Positions 10,711 to 21,049 of a DNA stretch of 64,000 nucleotides are shown piece by piece; the stretch's first letter is position 1, and every line of letters starts with the position of its first letter. The notes beneath the pieces are model-generated. The model had not been told where the DNA came from, did not search any database, and saw nothing but the letters and a program-made list of their open reading frames with translations. The DNA lies in assembly GCF_000002075.1 (NCBI RefSeq), contig NW_004798097.1:129124-193123 (forward strand), given 5' to 3'. The DNA comes from Aplysia californica. Taxonomy: Eukaryota > Mollusca > Gastropoda > Aplysiida > Aplysiidae. Position numbers and translations under genes: made by a program.

Positions 10711-11607
10711 TTATTCGGACTCGAGTCCGAATATGAAAAAATGTTATTCGGACTCTGATTCTTGTCCAGCATGACATCACTTCCGACTTCCTGTAACTCG
10801 TGAATCCGGCTTCCTGTCCTGCCTCACTCGTGACTCGCCTCAGGCTGGGTAGAGACCGGGATCACTTCGGGCAAAAAGGCGTTTTGTGCAGGAGCCGAGT
10901 TTTAATCTTATGATGAATTTGAGGCCGGCCTGAAAAGTTATAGCGCTTCTAATAAATGTTTATTTATCAAGAGGTCATCAGAAGCAATTAAAGTTAAAGA
11001 TGGCTCGTTAGCATGTGTCGGGGTCGGATGGGCGGCCTGCACACACACGTGTGGCTGTGTGCGTGTCGGGGAGGATGGTGGGGGGGGGGGCACTATCAGC
11101 TTTAACGTCGCATAAAAGCGTCGGTCTTTTCCCCCCCCCCGGCAACTGATCATTACAATAATAAGCTAGTCTTGACGTAGATCTATCTACGTAATGAATT
11201 GTGCGCTGGTCTATGGAATCAAAAGTTGCCGTATGCTCAGCTCTACTCTACACAGCAACACTACTTTTTCTTGTGGTAAACAATCGATATGACACAGGCT
11301 TGTGTATTTGAATGAATCGGTCTTTTTTTTTTTTTACACAGCTCATAATATGCCAGGTGGTCTGCTAATCTTCAATTTTACCTTTTTCTACAACAAAGAA
11401 AGTGGGAAACGTGGGGGGGGGGGGGGGGGGGGAGGCGTATCAATGAGGCGGCGGGCATTGGATCGGCAGATAAGGTGTGGGGGAAACTAAAAAATGGCGG
11501 AAAATTGGAAGCACTGAACGTTAGATCTATAGAACGAAGACACTTTCTTTTTTCCAGACCCGAGTCCGAATAACATTTTTTTTTATTCGGACTCGAGTCC
11601 GAATAAC
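10711..11607. mobile_element. MITE-like element with palindromic tips
   Basis: Each end carries the perfect palindrome ATTCGGACTCGAGTCCGAAT (10713-10732 and 11585-11604). Internal to that are an A/T spacer with AAAAAATG and a half-copy TTATTCGGACTC, so the terminal inverted repeat is about 44 bp. GTGAAGAAT occurs on both outer sides, and the minisatellite 10565-10695 resumes to the right. The interior contains a segment shared with 13640-13930. Confidence 0.65.
11005..11355 (+). repeat. Internal cargo segment, copy 1
   Basis: It shares GGATGGGCGG, AACGTCGCA, CGGCAACTGATCATTA, AATGAATTGTGC and AAAAGTTGCCGTAT in the same order with 13640-13930. It lies inside the palindrome-tipped element 10711-11607. 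Confidence 0.75.
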
Positions 11608-11849
11608 GACGGCCGTGAAGAATACTATGAAATTATATGTGCACAGGTCACAGGGTGTGTGAATCTAGATCTAGATTAGATCTACAAAATATTATTGGCA
11701 GGGGCGTTTCAAAAGAAGGATGGAAATTATCTAGGCTAGCATTTCCTCATCCCCCCCCCCCCCCCCTCATTCGTGTAGGGACAAAGATCATGGATAACAA
11801 GATAGTTCACTCCTCTTTTTGAATAGATAGATCTAGCCAAATAAAAAAG

Positions 11850-12360
11850 TGTCCTCAAATAATAGTGCGGACTTTGCAAATAGACCCTGCTTGTGTGAAA
11901 AACAATAAAAGTGAAGGCCATCTCTATTCTCACCCCGGTAGTTCGGCTCGATTCGAAAAGTGAAATAGCCATGTAGCATCTTTGTAGTCAATAAAATTAG
12001 CTTACTTTTGTGCTACAACGTAATCTTTTCTTTGCCTTTATCCATTTGATCATCCACATCGATAGAAAGTATTCCGAAATTAGGAAAAACAGGTCTTGTT
12101 TCACACCGGGTGAGAATAGCCTACGGTGGCAAGTCTCACCCGGGGTGAGAGGTCGATCGTATTTCTGTTCTCACCCCGGGTGAGAATAGCCCCTCTTCCA
12201 AAAGTGAAATTAACAGACTGTGTTTATAAATCCTATTCTTCTTCTAGAGAGCTTCAAAACAAAGACTCCAGCGACATCTGAAGCAATGCGCTAACTTCTG
12301 CGAACACTTTTCGGGCTGAGTAAACAATCTTACATATCTATCTTTGGTAGGGATAGGTTA
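11850..12360 (+). repeat. Diverged copy of the 30867-31340 element
   Basis: Shared blocks in order: AAGTGTCCTCAAA, CTTTGCAAA, AGAGCTTCAAAACA, CATCTGAAGCA, GGCTGAGT and ATCTTTGGTA. The central part differs and contains palindromic CTCACCC/GGGTGAG sites. Confidence 0.6.
12100..12187. repeat. Cluster of CTCACCC/GGGTGAG palindromes
   Basis: Three sites: TTCACACCGGGTGAGAA (about 12100), TCTCACCCGGGGTGAGA (12134-12150) and TTCTCACCCCGGGTGAGAA (12168-12186). The last two are perfect apart from the central base. Confidence 0.8.
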
Positions 12361-12658
12361 GATCTAATTCTAATTGTGCAATGCGATACAAAAAAACAAC
12401 AACTTCTCAAATAACAAATTGGAATTCAAGTTGTGTATTGTGTCAATGATAATGACTCGAATCTCTTTTTTTTTTCGTTTTTTGTTTTCCTTGCACCTTG
12501 AGAGAGAGAGAGATGAGTGAAACAAGTTATACTAGATATAGATCTAGTGTCCAGTTGTTTTAACATTTAAAGCCTTTGCCAAAAGGTGGGATACCGGGGT
12601 GTGACAAACGAGGTCCAAAATCAACGTAGGCTCGACCCTGTGCGAATATAATCATTTC

Positions 12659-12748
12659 TTATTCGCACACCGGGTGTGAATAATTTTCTTATGCACACAC
12701 CCGGTGTGAATAAAATAAAATCTTATGGGCGCACCCGGTGTGAATAAT
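12659..12748. repeat. Three near-palindromic units, about 31-bp spacing
   Basis: Units end in CCGGTGTGAATAA or CGGGTGTGAATAA and start with TTATTCGCACACC, CTTATGCACACACC and CTTATGGGCGCACC. Layout resembles 10565-10695 but with a different core. Confidence 0.75.
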
Positions 12749-13098
12749 CACTTCCTATTTTATTAGCCTCAATGTGAATATGAGAGAGGCGGTTCCGGCC
12801 AAGGCTAAGGTGTTGACAGTTCACATGATCTAATACAATAATACCTTAAATCTACTAATACAGTGGAACTAATACAGTGGAACTCGGATTCAACGAGATG
12901 AGATAGATCTAGAAAAAGAAATCTAGACTAGATATCTCTAGAATCTATTCCCTGTTTGGTTTTTTTTTCTTTAAAATCAATAAAAAATAACCCGGATTCA
13001 ACGAGCACTTAAATCACAGCGAGCTCGGATTCAACAAGGTCGCTTCCGGGGTGAACAGCCCGCATGTGGCTTCGCTCTCATTTTTCTCACGGAGCAAA

Positions 13099-13554
13099 CT
13101 TTCTATTCCCGGAACGGAGTGTCTACGGTAGTCTACGTACACTGTAGTGTAACTGGGCACCAAGTCTCAGTATCTACGTACACGGTAACCGGGCTCCTAG
13201 CCTCAGTATCTACGTACACGGTAACCAGAATGAAAATAAATCAATATATTTTATCCTGTGCTGCCATTTGCTGAAAAAAAGAAAGTCATACAAGCGTCTT
13301 GTCCAACTCGCCATCGTGACCTGCCTGTCAGTGAATCTGTGCATATGCTTCACATTGTGAGTACCGGTTGGGGTCACCAAAGTTCATTCAAAGTCTGTGC
13401 GCTGCGAAGTATAGGGCTCCGGAATGGGGGGAATTGTATTATTGATATTTTTTTTAAAGGTGCTGTCGAGGGAGGGGTGGGGATGGCTACACTGGTAGAC
13501 ACTGAGGCTAGGTGCCCGGTTACCGTGTACGTAGACACTCCGTTCCCAGAAACC
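13099..13554. mobile_element. Nested MITE with inverted ends
   Basis: The left end contains GGAACGGAGTGTCTACG, then CTACGTACAC and GGTAACCGGG units. The same order appears reversed at 13500-13554. It lies inside the pogo-type element. Confidence 0.6.
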
Positions 13555-13639
13555 TTCCATTGCACCTGCATCGTGACCCATTATTCACTTAGCCGATTGC
13601 ATACGACCAATCAGTGGTCTTTTTTCTTGCGTTGTTGGC

Positions 13640-13930
13640 ACGCACGTGAGTCGGGGTTGGATGGGCGGTCTGCACACGTGTGACTGACCGTTGAACGTCG
13701 CAGATTCTATACCAACGCATCAGTCTTTTTTTTACCCTCGGCAACTGATCATTATTACAATGATAAACTGGTCTTGATGTAGATCTATGTAATGAATTGT
13801 GCTCGTGGTCTGTGGAATTAAAAGTTGCCGTATAATGCTAGTCTCTACCCAGCAACTCAGACAATCGAAATGACACAGGCGTGCACATTTGGACGAATCC
13901 ATCTTTTTTTATACAGCTCATAATAATAAT
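13640..13930 (+). repeat. Internal cargo segment, copy 2
   Basis: About 300 bp homologous to 11005-11355, here inside an element with unrelated tips. Confidence 0.75.
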
Positions 13931-14099
13931 ATGCAGGCATTTCAGGCACTACTTGTGACTTGAATTTATAAATTACTTGCTCAGTGCCTCTACACAAAAC
14001 CTCGTGTTTGCTATAATGAACACTCGGATTCAACTAAATTTTAGGTCAGGCCTGGCGACCTTGTTGAATCCGAGTTCCACTGTACGGCGGGGTGCCTAT

Positions 14100-14205
14100 T
14101 GTGGATGAAAACGAACACTTTTGTTTTTAAGTCGACGAGTCGGGCGCGATTATAATTTATGGCTTTGTCAATTGCATCCGAGTAAATTTGAGCTCTTTTG
14201 CGTTG
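14100..14205 (+). promoter_or_regulatory. Candidate NUP98 promoter/first untranslated exon
   Basis: The stretch directly right of the pogo-type element ends at a good GTGAGTAG donor (GT at 14206). The first coding exon has an acceptor just upstream of its ATG, so a 5' untranslated exon must exist further left. This is the nearest plausible donor. Speculative. Confidence 0.25.
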
Positions 14206-14536
14206 GTGAGTAGATCTAGCTTATTGTGTTCGAGTGTGTGTGTGTCTTTTTCTGACCCCCATCCCCTGGATTTATGACTGGTCCCCGATATAAAATGAAT
14301 TTCTGCTTGAGTTTGTGTGCGTTTGTGACCTTCTACTTCAAGAATTGCCTGTGTTGGTTCTACACCGAAGTGTAGGCTAAGGCTAGCCTAGATCTAGGCC
14401 TATGTCTCATTGAAAACACAAGTTGGTACTGTAGGCTCTCTAGAGACTAGATGCTCGTCCAATGAAATTAGTAGAGAACAAATTGACCCATTAGACACAC
14501 AGTTTGAATAGAAAGCTAAAGATAGTGTTGTTGTCA

Positions 14537-14655
14537 GACTTGACACCGCTTCACTCGGTGGCAATTGAGGCTGCTGTCAATTATTGTCAATTGCCACCGC
14601 TTCTCTCGGTGGCAATTGACACTACCGTAAATTTTTGTCAATTGCCACCGCGTCA
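14537..14655. repeat. Tandem hairpin minisatellite
   Basis: The central unit is a perfect stem: TGTCAATTGCCACCG (14585-14599), loop cttctct, CGGTGGCAATTGACA (14607-14621). A diverged unit precedes it and a half-unit follows. Confidence 0.85.
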
Positions 14656-14773
14656 TTATTAGTTCTATCATTCTGAACTGTCTGTGACTCAAAACTGATT
14701 TTGAAGCAATTGTCAAACCTGTATGGTATCTCATTGGTTTTCTGTGATTTAATAATTGCTTTTTTAAAACTAG

Positions 14774-14813
14774 GCCTCGGTAGCGCGGGAGGTAGCGCGT
14801 CAGTCTCATAATC
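14774..14813 (+). pseudogene. 5' half of a tRNA-Met(CAT) gene
   Basis: Forty bases match the 5' half of animal elongator tRNA-Met with three differences. The A-box region GTAGCGCG and the anticodon loop CTCATAA are intact. The sequence then runs into CAACAAAA with no T-arm (no GTTCGATCC downstream). It cannot be a functional tRNA and looks like an inserted tRNA-half copy or the remnant of a tRNA-headed SINE. Confidence 0.75.
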
Positions 14814-15189
14814 ACAACAAAAAAAACCCCAACTAAAATTAAGAATGTAACTTGTAACACGACAATCTTTATGCATGTCCAAAGTGGCATTTTGGGGTCG
14901 AAAAGACTTGGGGGGTTTTTCTTGCAAAAAGTAAGGTAACTGCTCAGTTTCCCTTGCCTTGCTGCTCTTCTCAGGGTGAAACTTTCTAGCATTGTTATTT
15001 ATGTGAAAATAAGTGCAGAAAGTTTTTATAAAGGTATATTATTGACATGAGCCTGTGCCAGAACCTGAGTATTTTTTTTTTTACTATGTGTAATTCTTTT
15101 ATAGTTGTTTCACATAAGATACACAGGTCATTTTTTGTTCTGCTACTATTTATAATTCACAAGACAGTCACTGCAGTGGTACCCACAGG

Positions 15190-15360
15190 GAGCACGAGGC
15201 AGGGGTAGGCCACGGGAAACATGGAGGAGATGCGTGGAAAGGGATATGAGAGAAATGAAGCTCACTTGGAAGGATGGCTCAGGACAGAGATAAATGGGAG
15301 GAGCTTGTATGTGGCCTATACCCTGCCAGGGGTGAAAGGCATTGATGATGATGACTATTT
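15190..15360 (+). mobile_element. LINE 3'-end remnant
   Basis: The strand reads like the C-terminus of a non-LTR ORF (GRP-, TWRR-, then MREMKLTWKD-like residues, with frame loss). It ends in CCTATACCCTGCCAGGGG and GATGATGATGA, an ending also seen at about 46050-46095. Confidence 0.5.
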
Positions 15361-15461
15361 ATCTAATGAATGCAGGTCATTCTGTTTTTTAAAAAGAATT
15401 CTGAACTAGTGATGAACATTGCAGTGTGTTAACAGTTTATGATTGATGTTCTTTGTTTCAG

Positions 15462-15548
15462 CACATGCCTGATGAGAGAGCTTGATAAACCTGAAAATGT
15501 TTGGTGCCAACAAGTCTGCAGCATTTAGTAGTTTCGGAACCTCAATGT
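15462..15548 (+). CDS. NUP98: NUP98 first coding exon
   Basis: The acceptor TTTGTTTCAG precedes 15462. The ATG at 15497 follows AAACCTGAAA and begins [17 protein letters not shown], comparable to MFNKSFGTPFGG of human Nup98. There is a TGA in the 35-nt leader. The donor is GTAAGT; the exon ends in phase 1. Confidence 0.85.
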
Positions 15549-18500
15549 GTAAGTGTGAAAAGCTGGTATAATGTTTTAATTTTAATGTTATTTATGGTTA
15601 TTTTCTTCCATGGGACCTGTGTTTTTGGTTTCATTTATCCCATATATATCTTATGAGTAATTACACACGTCTAATGTGTAGTTTCAAATTGAATGTTTGA
15701 ATTTTACTTAAACATGTTTTATTTTAGTAATTAGTTCTTGTTGGAAGTACTTTTTTTTTTTTCTTGCTTTGGGGAAGGTTTTGTCATGTATATATGTAAA
15801 TCAAATACTTGTTTATACTTTTATATTCTTTTTGCACTTTTTATTGCTTGCTTTAATTTTGTTTCTATTTGGTAGTTACTTTTTCTTGTCTTGTTCTGTT
15901 TTTCTCGTGCACACAGCCTCCTTTGGAAACTTTGGCTCATGTGAGTATCATTTGTCTTTCTGTCTCTCTGCACAAGCAGACTTTATGATTGTAGCTTTTC
16001 CTTTTTTTTGTAACCCTTCTGCAACAGAACCATAAAACTCTAAAGCTCCTAATTTCTTGTTTATTTCTGTCAATTGCAATTGTTATGTGGTAAAGAGAAG
16101 ATTCTTTTCACTTCATTTGATTTCAAATCAATTATAATTTCATCTCGGAGAAAAAAGGAAAAAATTTTCTTTACTGAGCCAGAAAATCTACTACTGAATG
16201 CAAATGTGTGCAATTTTGTTTGTATTTCAATTAAGGGGAGAAGGCGATGCCGATGCTCAGAATGGAGATTGCTTCTTTTGTAACAACTATACTATAACAC
16301 CTTATTGGGTGAGGTTTCTTAAGAATTGTTGACAAAGTCGCTCAAGTGCAGCCACCATAGTTATACGCTGAACCTCACATTTTAAGCATTCCCTAGGTGG
16401 TGTTTCTAATTTTGGTGAATCAATGAAAGCAAAGAATATATTTAGTCATGTATATTTTTCAAATTGACGTTTCCACGTATATGATATATATCCCCTCCTT
16501 CTAGTGAAGCTTCATTTTGAACAGTTTTTTTTCCTTTTCTAGTTTCAAAAGAGAAGAGAGTTTTCTTGAACACTGAATACATTTTTTGGATCTACCACAC
16601 TGACACATTGTTGGTCTTGTCTGTCTTAATTGATTCTCTTGCATACAGTGAGTCTTTCCAAACCTTGGCGAGTCATCTGAAAGAAAAAATGACATAAAAT
16701 CTTTCACACAGTGAAGAATCACTCTCACGCTAAAAGGGAGAGAAAGAAGTATGGTGTGATTCTTCTATTTTTACCAGAAATGAACAAAGTGTGAGCATTC
16801 TAGTTTTTATATATTTTAATATCTGGATGAGGCTGGTGGATATTAACACCACACCTTTTCTTCACCTTTGTTTTCAACCTTGATGTGAAATGATCAAATG
16901 TATTACATTGATTTGACACTTTCGCTTAGCTGTTAATCATCCATGCGTGATCGTCATTTTTGCTAAAGAAAGAGCAATGTTTGTGTTGGATTTTCTTTCT
17001 CCGGGAGAAAAATACCTAAACAAAGCATCACTGAGTTTGAGCTGCGAGCTAATTTTTTTGGCCCCAGCTTTCTTACTGCTTTAGGATTTGGTCACACTCA
17101 CCTGTCAGTTCACACCCCTTTTTTTAATCTCACCCAAACATCTCCATGGACACAAAGGGATAGCTAGCTGATCACTTCAATATTCATATCAATCTTATGC
17201 TACCAGTGCTAGGCCTGGACATGAAGTAAAAACCCATGAAAGAAAAATCTCTGCATGTGAGATTAGATTAAATGTTTCTGCAAAATCCTGAACATTACAA
17301 GAAGAGACCAGACAGGCAAAGAAATGAAAATGTAGAAGCAACTATTGGCACGGATTCCTGCCTGCATTTCATAGAAAAGAAAAAAAATGAAGTTTGGCCA
17401 CCTGTTATAAATGTCACTTAGCCAGCCAGCCAACCTCGGGAGCCTATAAACACTAAGTACTCTGTTTATTAAGGAAGAGGTAAGACCACGCTAGAGATGT
17501 ATTGAGGGAATCAAGGGAACCCTTGGAAACTATAACATCCCAATTGAAAGAGCTGCAGAGTTGGCCTACCATAGAGAACTATATCTCTCCTTGACAACGC
17601 TTAAAGGCAACAGAGGATGAGAAAGAAATTTCACGGTATTTTGTTGAGTCCAATGTCATCGGGGAATGTAAGGTTTATTGTACTGGGGTCTGTTCAGTAG
17701 TGTCACAGTGTATCTGTTGACACGGTAGACAGTGGTAAGCTTAGATTTTAAAAAATTGTATTCTCTTTATGAACGTTCAAACATGATTGCACCTGGGTTG
17801 TTGTTTTTTCTTTAGTACCGCAGTCCCTACTTTTTGTTTCACCCGTTTTGTTTTTGCACAGCTGCTGGAGGATTTGGAAGCGGCAGTACCTTTGGCTCTA
17901 CGGCCCCTGCCGGCTCTGGCTTGTTTGGCGGGGGTGGGGCCAGCGGGTCGACAGGAGCTACTGGTGGGGGGCTTTTTGGAGGCCAGACCAACACAGGCTT
18001 TGGGCAACCGCAGAGCGGTGGAGGCTTTTGTAAGCTTTTAGTTATTATTTTCTGCCATGCCATTAAATTTAATGTGCTTTTTCCCCCCCCCCCCCCCCTC
18101 ATAATTACTGGAATTTTCATGTTTTGTTTGTACCCGTGTTGTTCGCATCCATGACTTGAATGTTTTTAGAAAATAAAGTGGAAATTTCTGCTGCATCTAG
18201 ATAGCTTACCTTCTTACATGACCTGTAATAGACTGCATCGGGGTCTCATCATTAAGATTTGAATTGTCTGATGCAGTTTTATTTCTGTCAAGCAGAATTG
18301 TACTGATGGGGGGGGGGGGGGGGGGGCTCTTTTTGTTTGTTTGGTGTTTCACCATTTCTCTGATGTTGGTAACCTTTCATTTCTAATGATGTGGATTCAC
18401 CTTTAAACTGCCCACTTTTATTTTTTTTTAAAACTCAGCAGCCTTTGGAGGAACACCAAACACCTCTGGTGGCCTATTTGGCAGCAACACCAGTCAAGCC

Positions 18501-21015
18501 AATACAGGTGGAAGCTCCCTGTTTTCTTCACCAGCCACAAGTGGAGGTTTTGGAGGTCAAAAGCCTGCGTTTTCTGGTACAGTGTCTTTGTCATTAAAAA
18601 AATTGTTTACAGCCTTATTCCTGTACAATCTGGAATAGGAATCCCTCCTTGAATTGTGGGTGGTTGGTGGTTGGCACTTTTGTTTCCTTTGCTGCTCGTT
18701 TTAGTGCTACCTTTGTTCTTTGGGGGTGATTGGAAGGTGCTCTGATGTTGTTTGCTCTTTCTTTCCTATTACCACATCTATCATTCTTGTCTCTCATTCT
18801 TAGTGTGTTTGTTTCTCTCTTGTAGTACTTCTAATCTTCGGCACTTATATTATAATCTAAGTGTGCTGCAAGTGGCATAAAATGCTTATTAAAACAAACT
18901 TTTGTCCTCTGTTTCTAGGTAAATCTAGCTGCTGGTCAGGATGGATGTTAAGTGCAATCTAGCCATTTCATGTATTGACAGATGTTTAACCTATTCATTT
19001 ACTTGTATAATGAAATGTCTTAAAGTCCCTTTCGAGATATCTCTCATTTCAGATCTATACTGTGAGCCTGAACTTACACTGGTTTTGAATTGCCTCCATT
19101 GTTTTTTCCCTCTCTCCAATCTCGCAAAGGTTTTGGAGGCACCACCAATCAAGCCAGTACTGGGGGTTTGTTTGGTGCCGGCGGCGGTACCACCACAGGC
19201 ACACCCTCCCTCTTTGGCCAAGCCTCTGCCTCTGGAGCCTTCGGCAATGCCGGGGTGGCGTCAGGTGGCACCACTGTGCCATTCGCCGCCCCCACTGGAC
19301 AGGACACCATGATGAAGAATGGTGTGACCACCAACATCAACACCAAGCATCAGTGTGTCACTGCGATGAAGGAGTATGAAAGCAAAAGTTTAGAGGTGAG
19401 TGGTTCAATTTGTGCATCCGGGTTTTTTGGGGGGGTTTTTTGGTGAAAATATTTGCTTATCCAATAGATTTATTTTCAGTTTGAACTTTTTTTTCTCCCT
19501 TTTTGTATTTTGCATCATGAAATAAATTTTTGAAAATGAATTATTTCTATTCAGGAACTGAGAGCAGAGGACTACACAGCTAACCGCAAGTCTAAACAAG
19601 CTCCCTCTGCCAGCAGTGGACTTTTTGGACAAACCCCTGCCATGTCAGGAGGGGGCTTTGTCTTTGGGACTGGTGGTGGTGGTCTCGGAGGCAGCAATCT
19701 GCAAAGTGGGACAAGCGCAGGTTTTGGGGGTAAGTCATCAACTTCTGTTGACAAAAGACAGCTATTGCCAAAGTGGGTTCACTACAAATTCCTACTCTAC
19801 TACACCGACTTGTTGCTGGCTCCATCCACTCCTTCTCAATGTGCATTATATTTTTATTTGCTGCCCCGAGAAATGTGGCTGTTTTCGTTCAAATTTTTCA
19901 GTTCTTATTACTTACAACTTGTACCAGTAAATTCTTGTAATGTCCTGTGCTTTGCTTGGCAAGATAAATGAAGAGAAGAGGATTTTCGTTCCATTTTTTT
20001 TCTTTCCTGAAAAGAATGTCATAAAAATGTTCTGATTACTAGTTTGGTTTTATGCTGAAAGCTCTCCATGTGTGATTTTATGTCAATTTTCAACTGGTGA
20101 AGCCGTAACTTTACGCGGGTATTTTATTGTCGGCAAGCTGTTGAATCATATTTTAAGCCCATAACACAAACTATTTTGGGAGGGAAAACAGTTTCATGCC
20201 TGTTACAAATTGTAGTACATTATGAATTTCTCTTCCTTTCTTTCTTCATCATTTGGTATCTGAAATATGACCTATTTCTTGAGTACATGCAACCTTTACC
20301 ACATAATAAAAAATAAATTCATAATTTTTAGCTTTGTACATTTTGATAGCTGGCCGCTGGATCGGAAAAGTAAGGCGATAGCTAGCCAACAACATGCTTT
20401 TTGTTACTGTGCTCCTTTCTTTTACAGAGAGTGTGTAATTGTGCATACTGCCGTGGCATTTGAACGTGTTATTGACATCTGCTATTATGTGATTTGCCAT
20501 TTTTGATTTATTTTTTGTCCTTTTATGTGTAATCTAGATCTATTCTTGGTAAAATGTAAATGTGGCGTTGATTTGAAAGTAACCCATGACTCTACGACAT
20601 AAGCTGAAGGGAAGGATAAAGTGTGATTTTATTTTTCTTTGATCTCTGTTATATTAAGTTTTTGAATGTGTATTCATTATTTTCTGCGCTCTTCACAGGT
20701 TTTGGCAGCACGAGTTCAGCTGCCACCACGCCCTTCAATCAGAACCGGCCTTTGTTTGGCACCAGTACAACAACACAGTCTGGCTTTGGCTTTGGCACCG
20801 CCACAGGAACCCAGCAATCCTCTTCGTTGTTTGGAAACACTGCTAGGGTCAGTTATTTCTTCTTTTTTTTTCTCTCTTCCCTCCTTATTTCTCTCTGAAA
20901 ACTAAAAAGTCTTTGACTCTCTCTTTCTCTTTCTCTCTCTTTCTCTCTCTCTCTCCCTCTCCCTCTCTCTTTCTGTGTCTCTCTTCTCTCTTCCTCCTCT
21001 CCTCCCTCCCCTCCC

Positions 21016-21049
<34 letters not shown>

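Larger units (their letters stand above)
12875..14082. mobile_element. pogo/Tigger-type (Tc1-mariner) non-autonomous element
   Basis: The inverted tips CAGTGGAACTCGGATTCAAC are identical at both ends and flanked by TA at 12873-12874 and 14083-14084. The CAGTGGAACTCG tip resembles pogo/Tigger ends. Extra internal copies of CGGATTCAAC occur near 12990, 13027 and 14025. No transposase frame is seen. A second MITE (13099-13554) and a cargo segment lie inside. Confidence 0.75.

Noticed and set aside
14534-14992. 152-residue minus-strand open frame
   Set aside because: It includes the hairpin minisatellite and the tRNA-half; no domain and no splice-site support.
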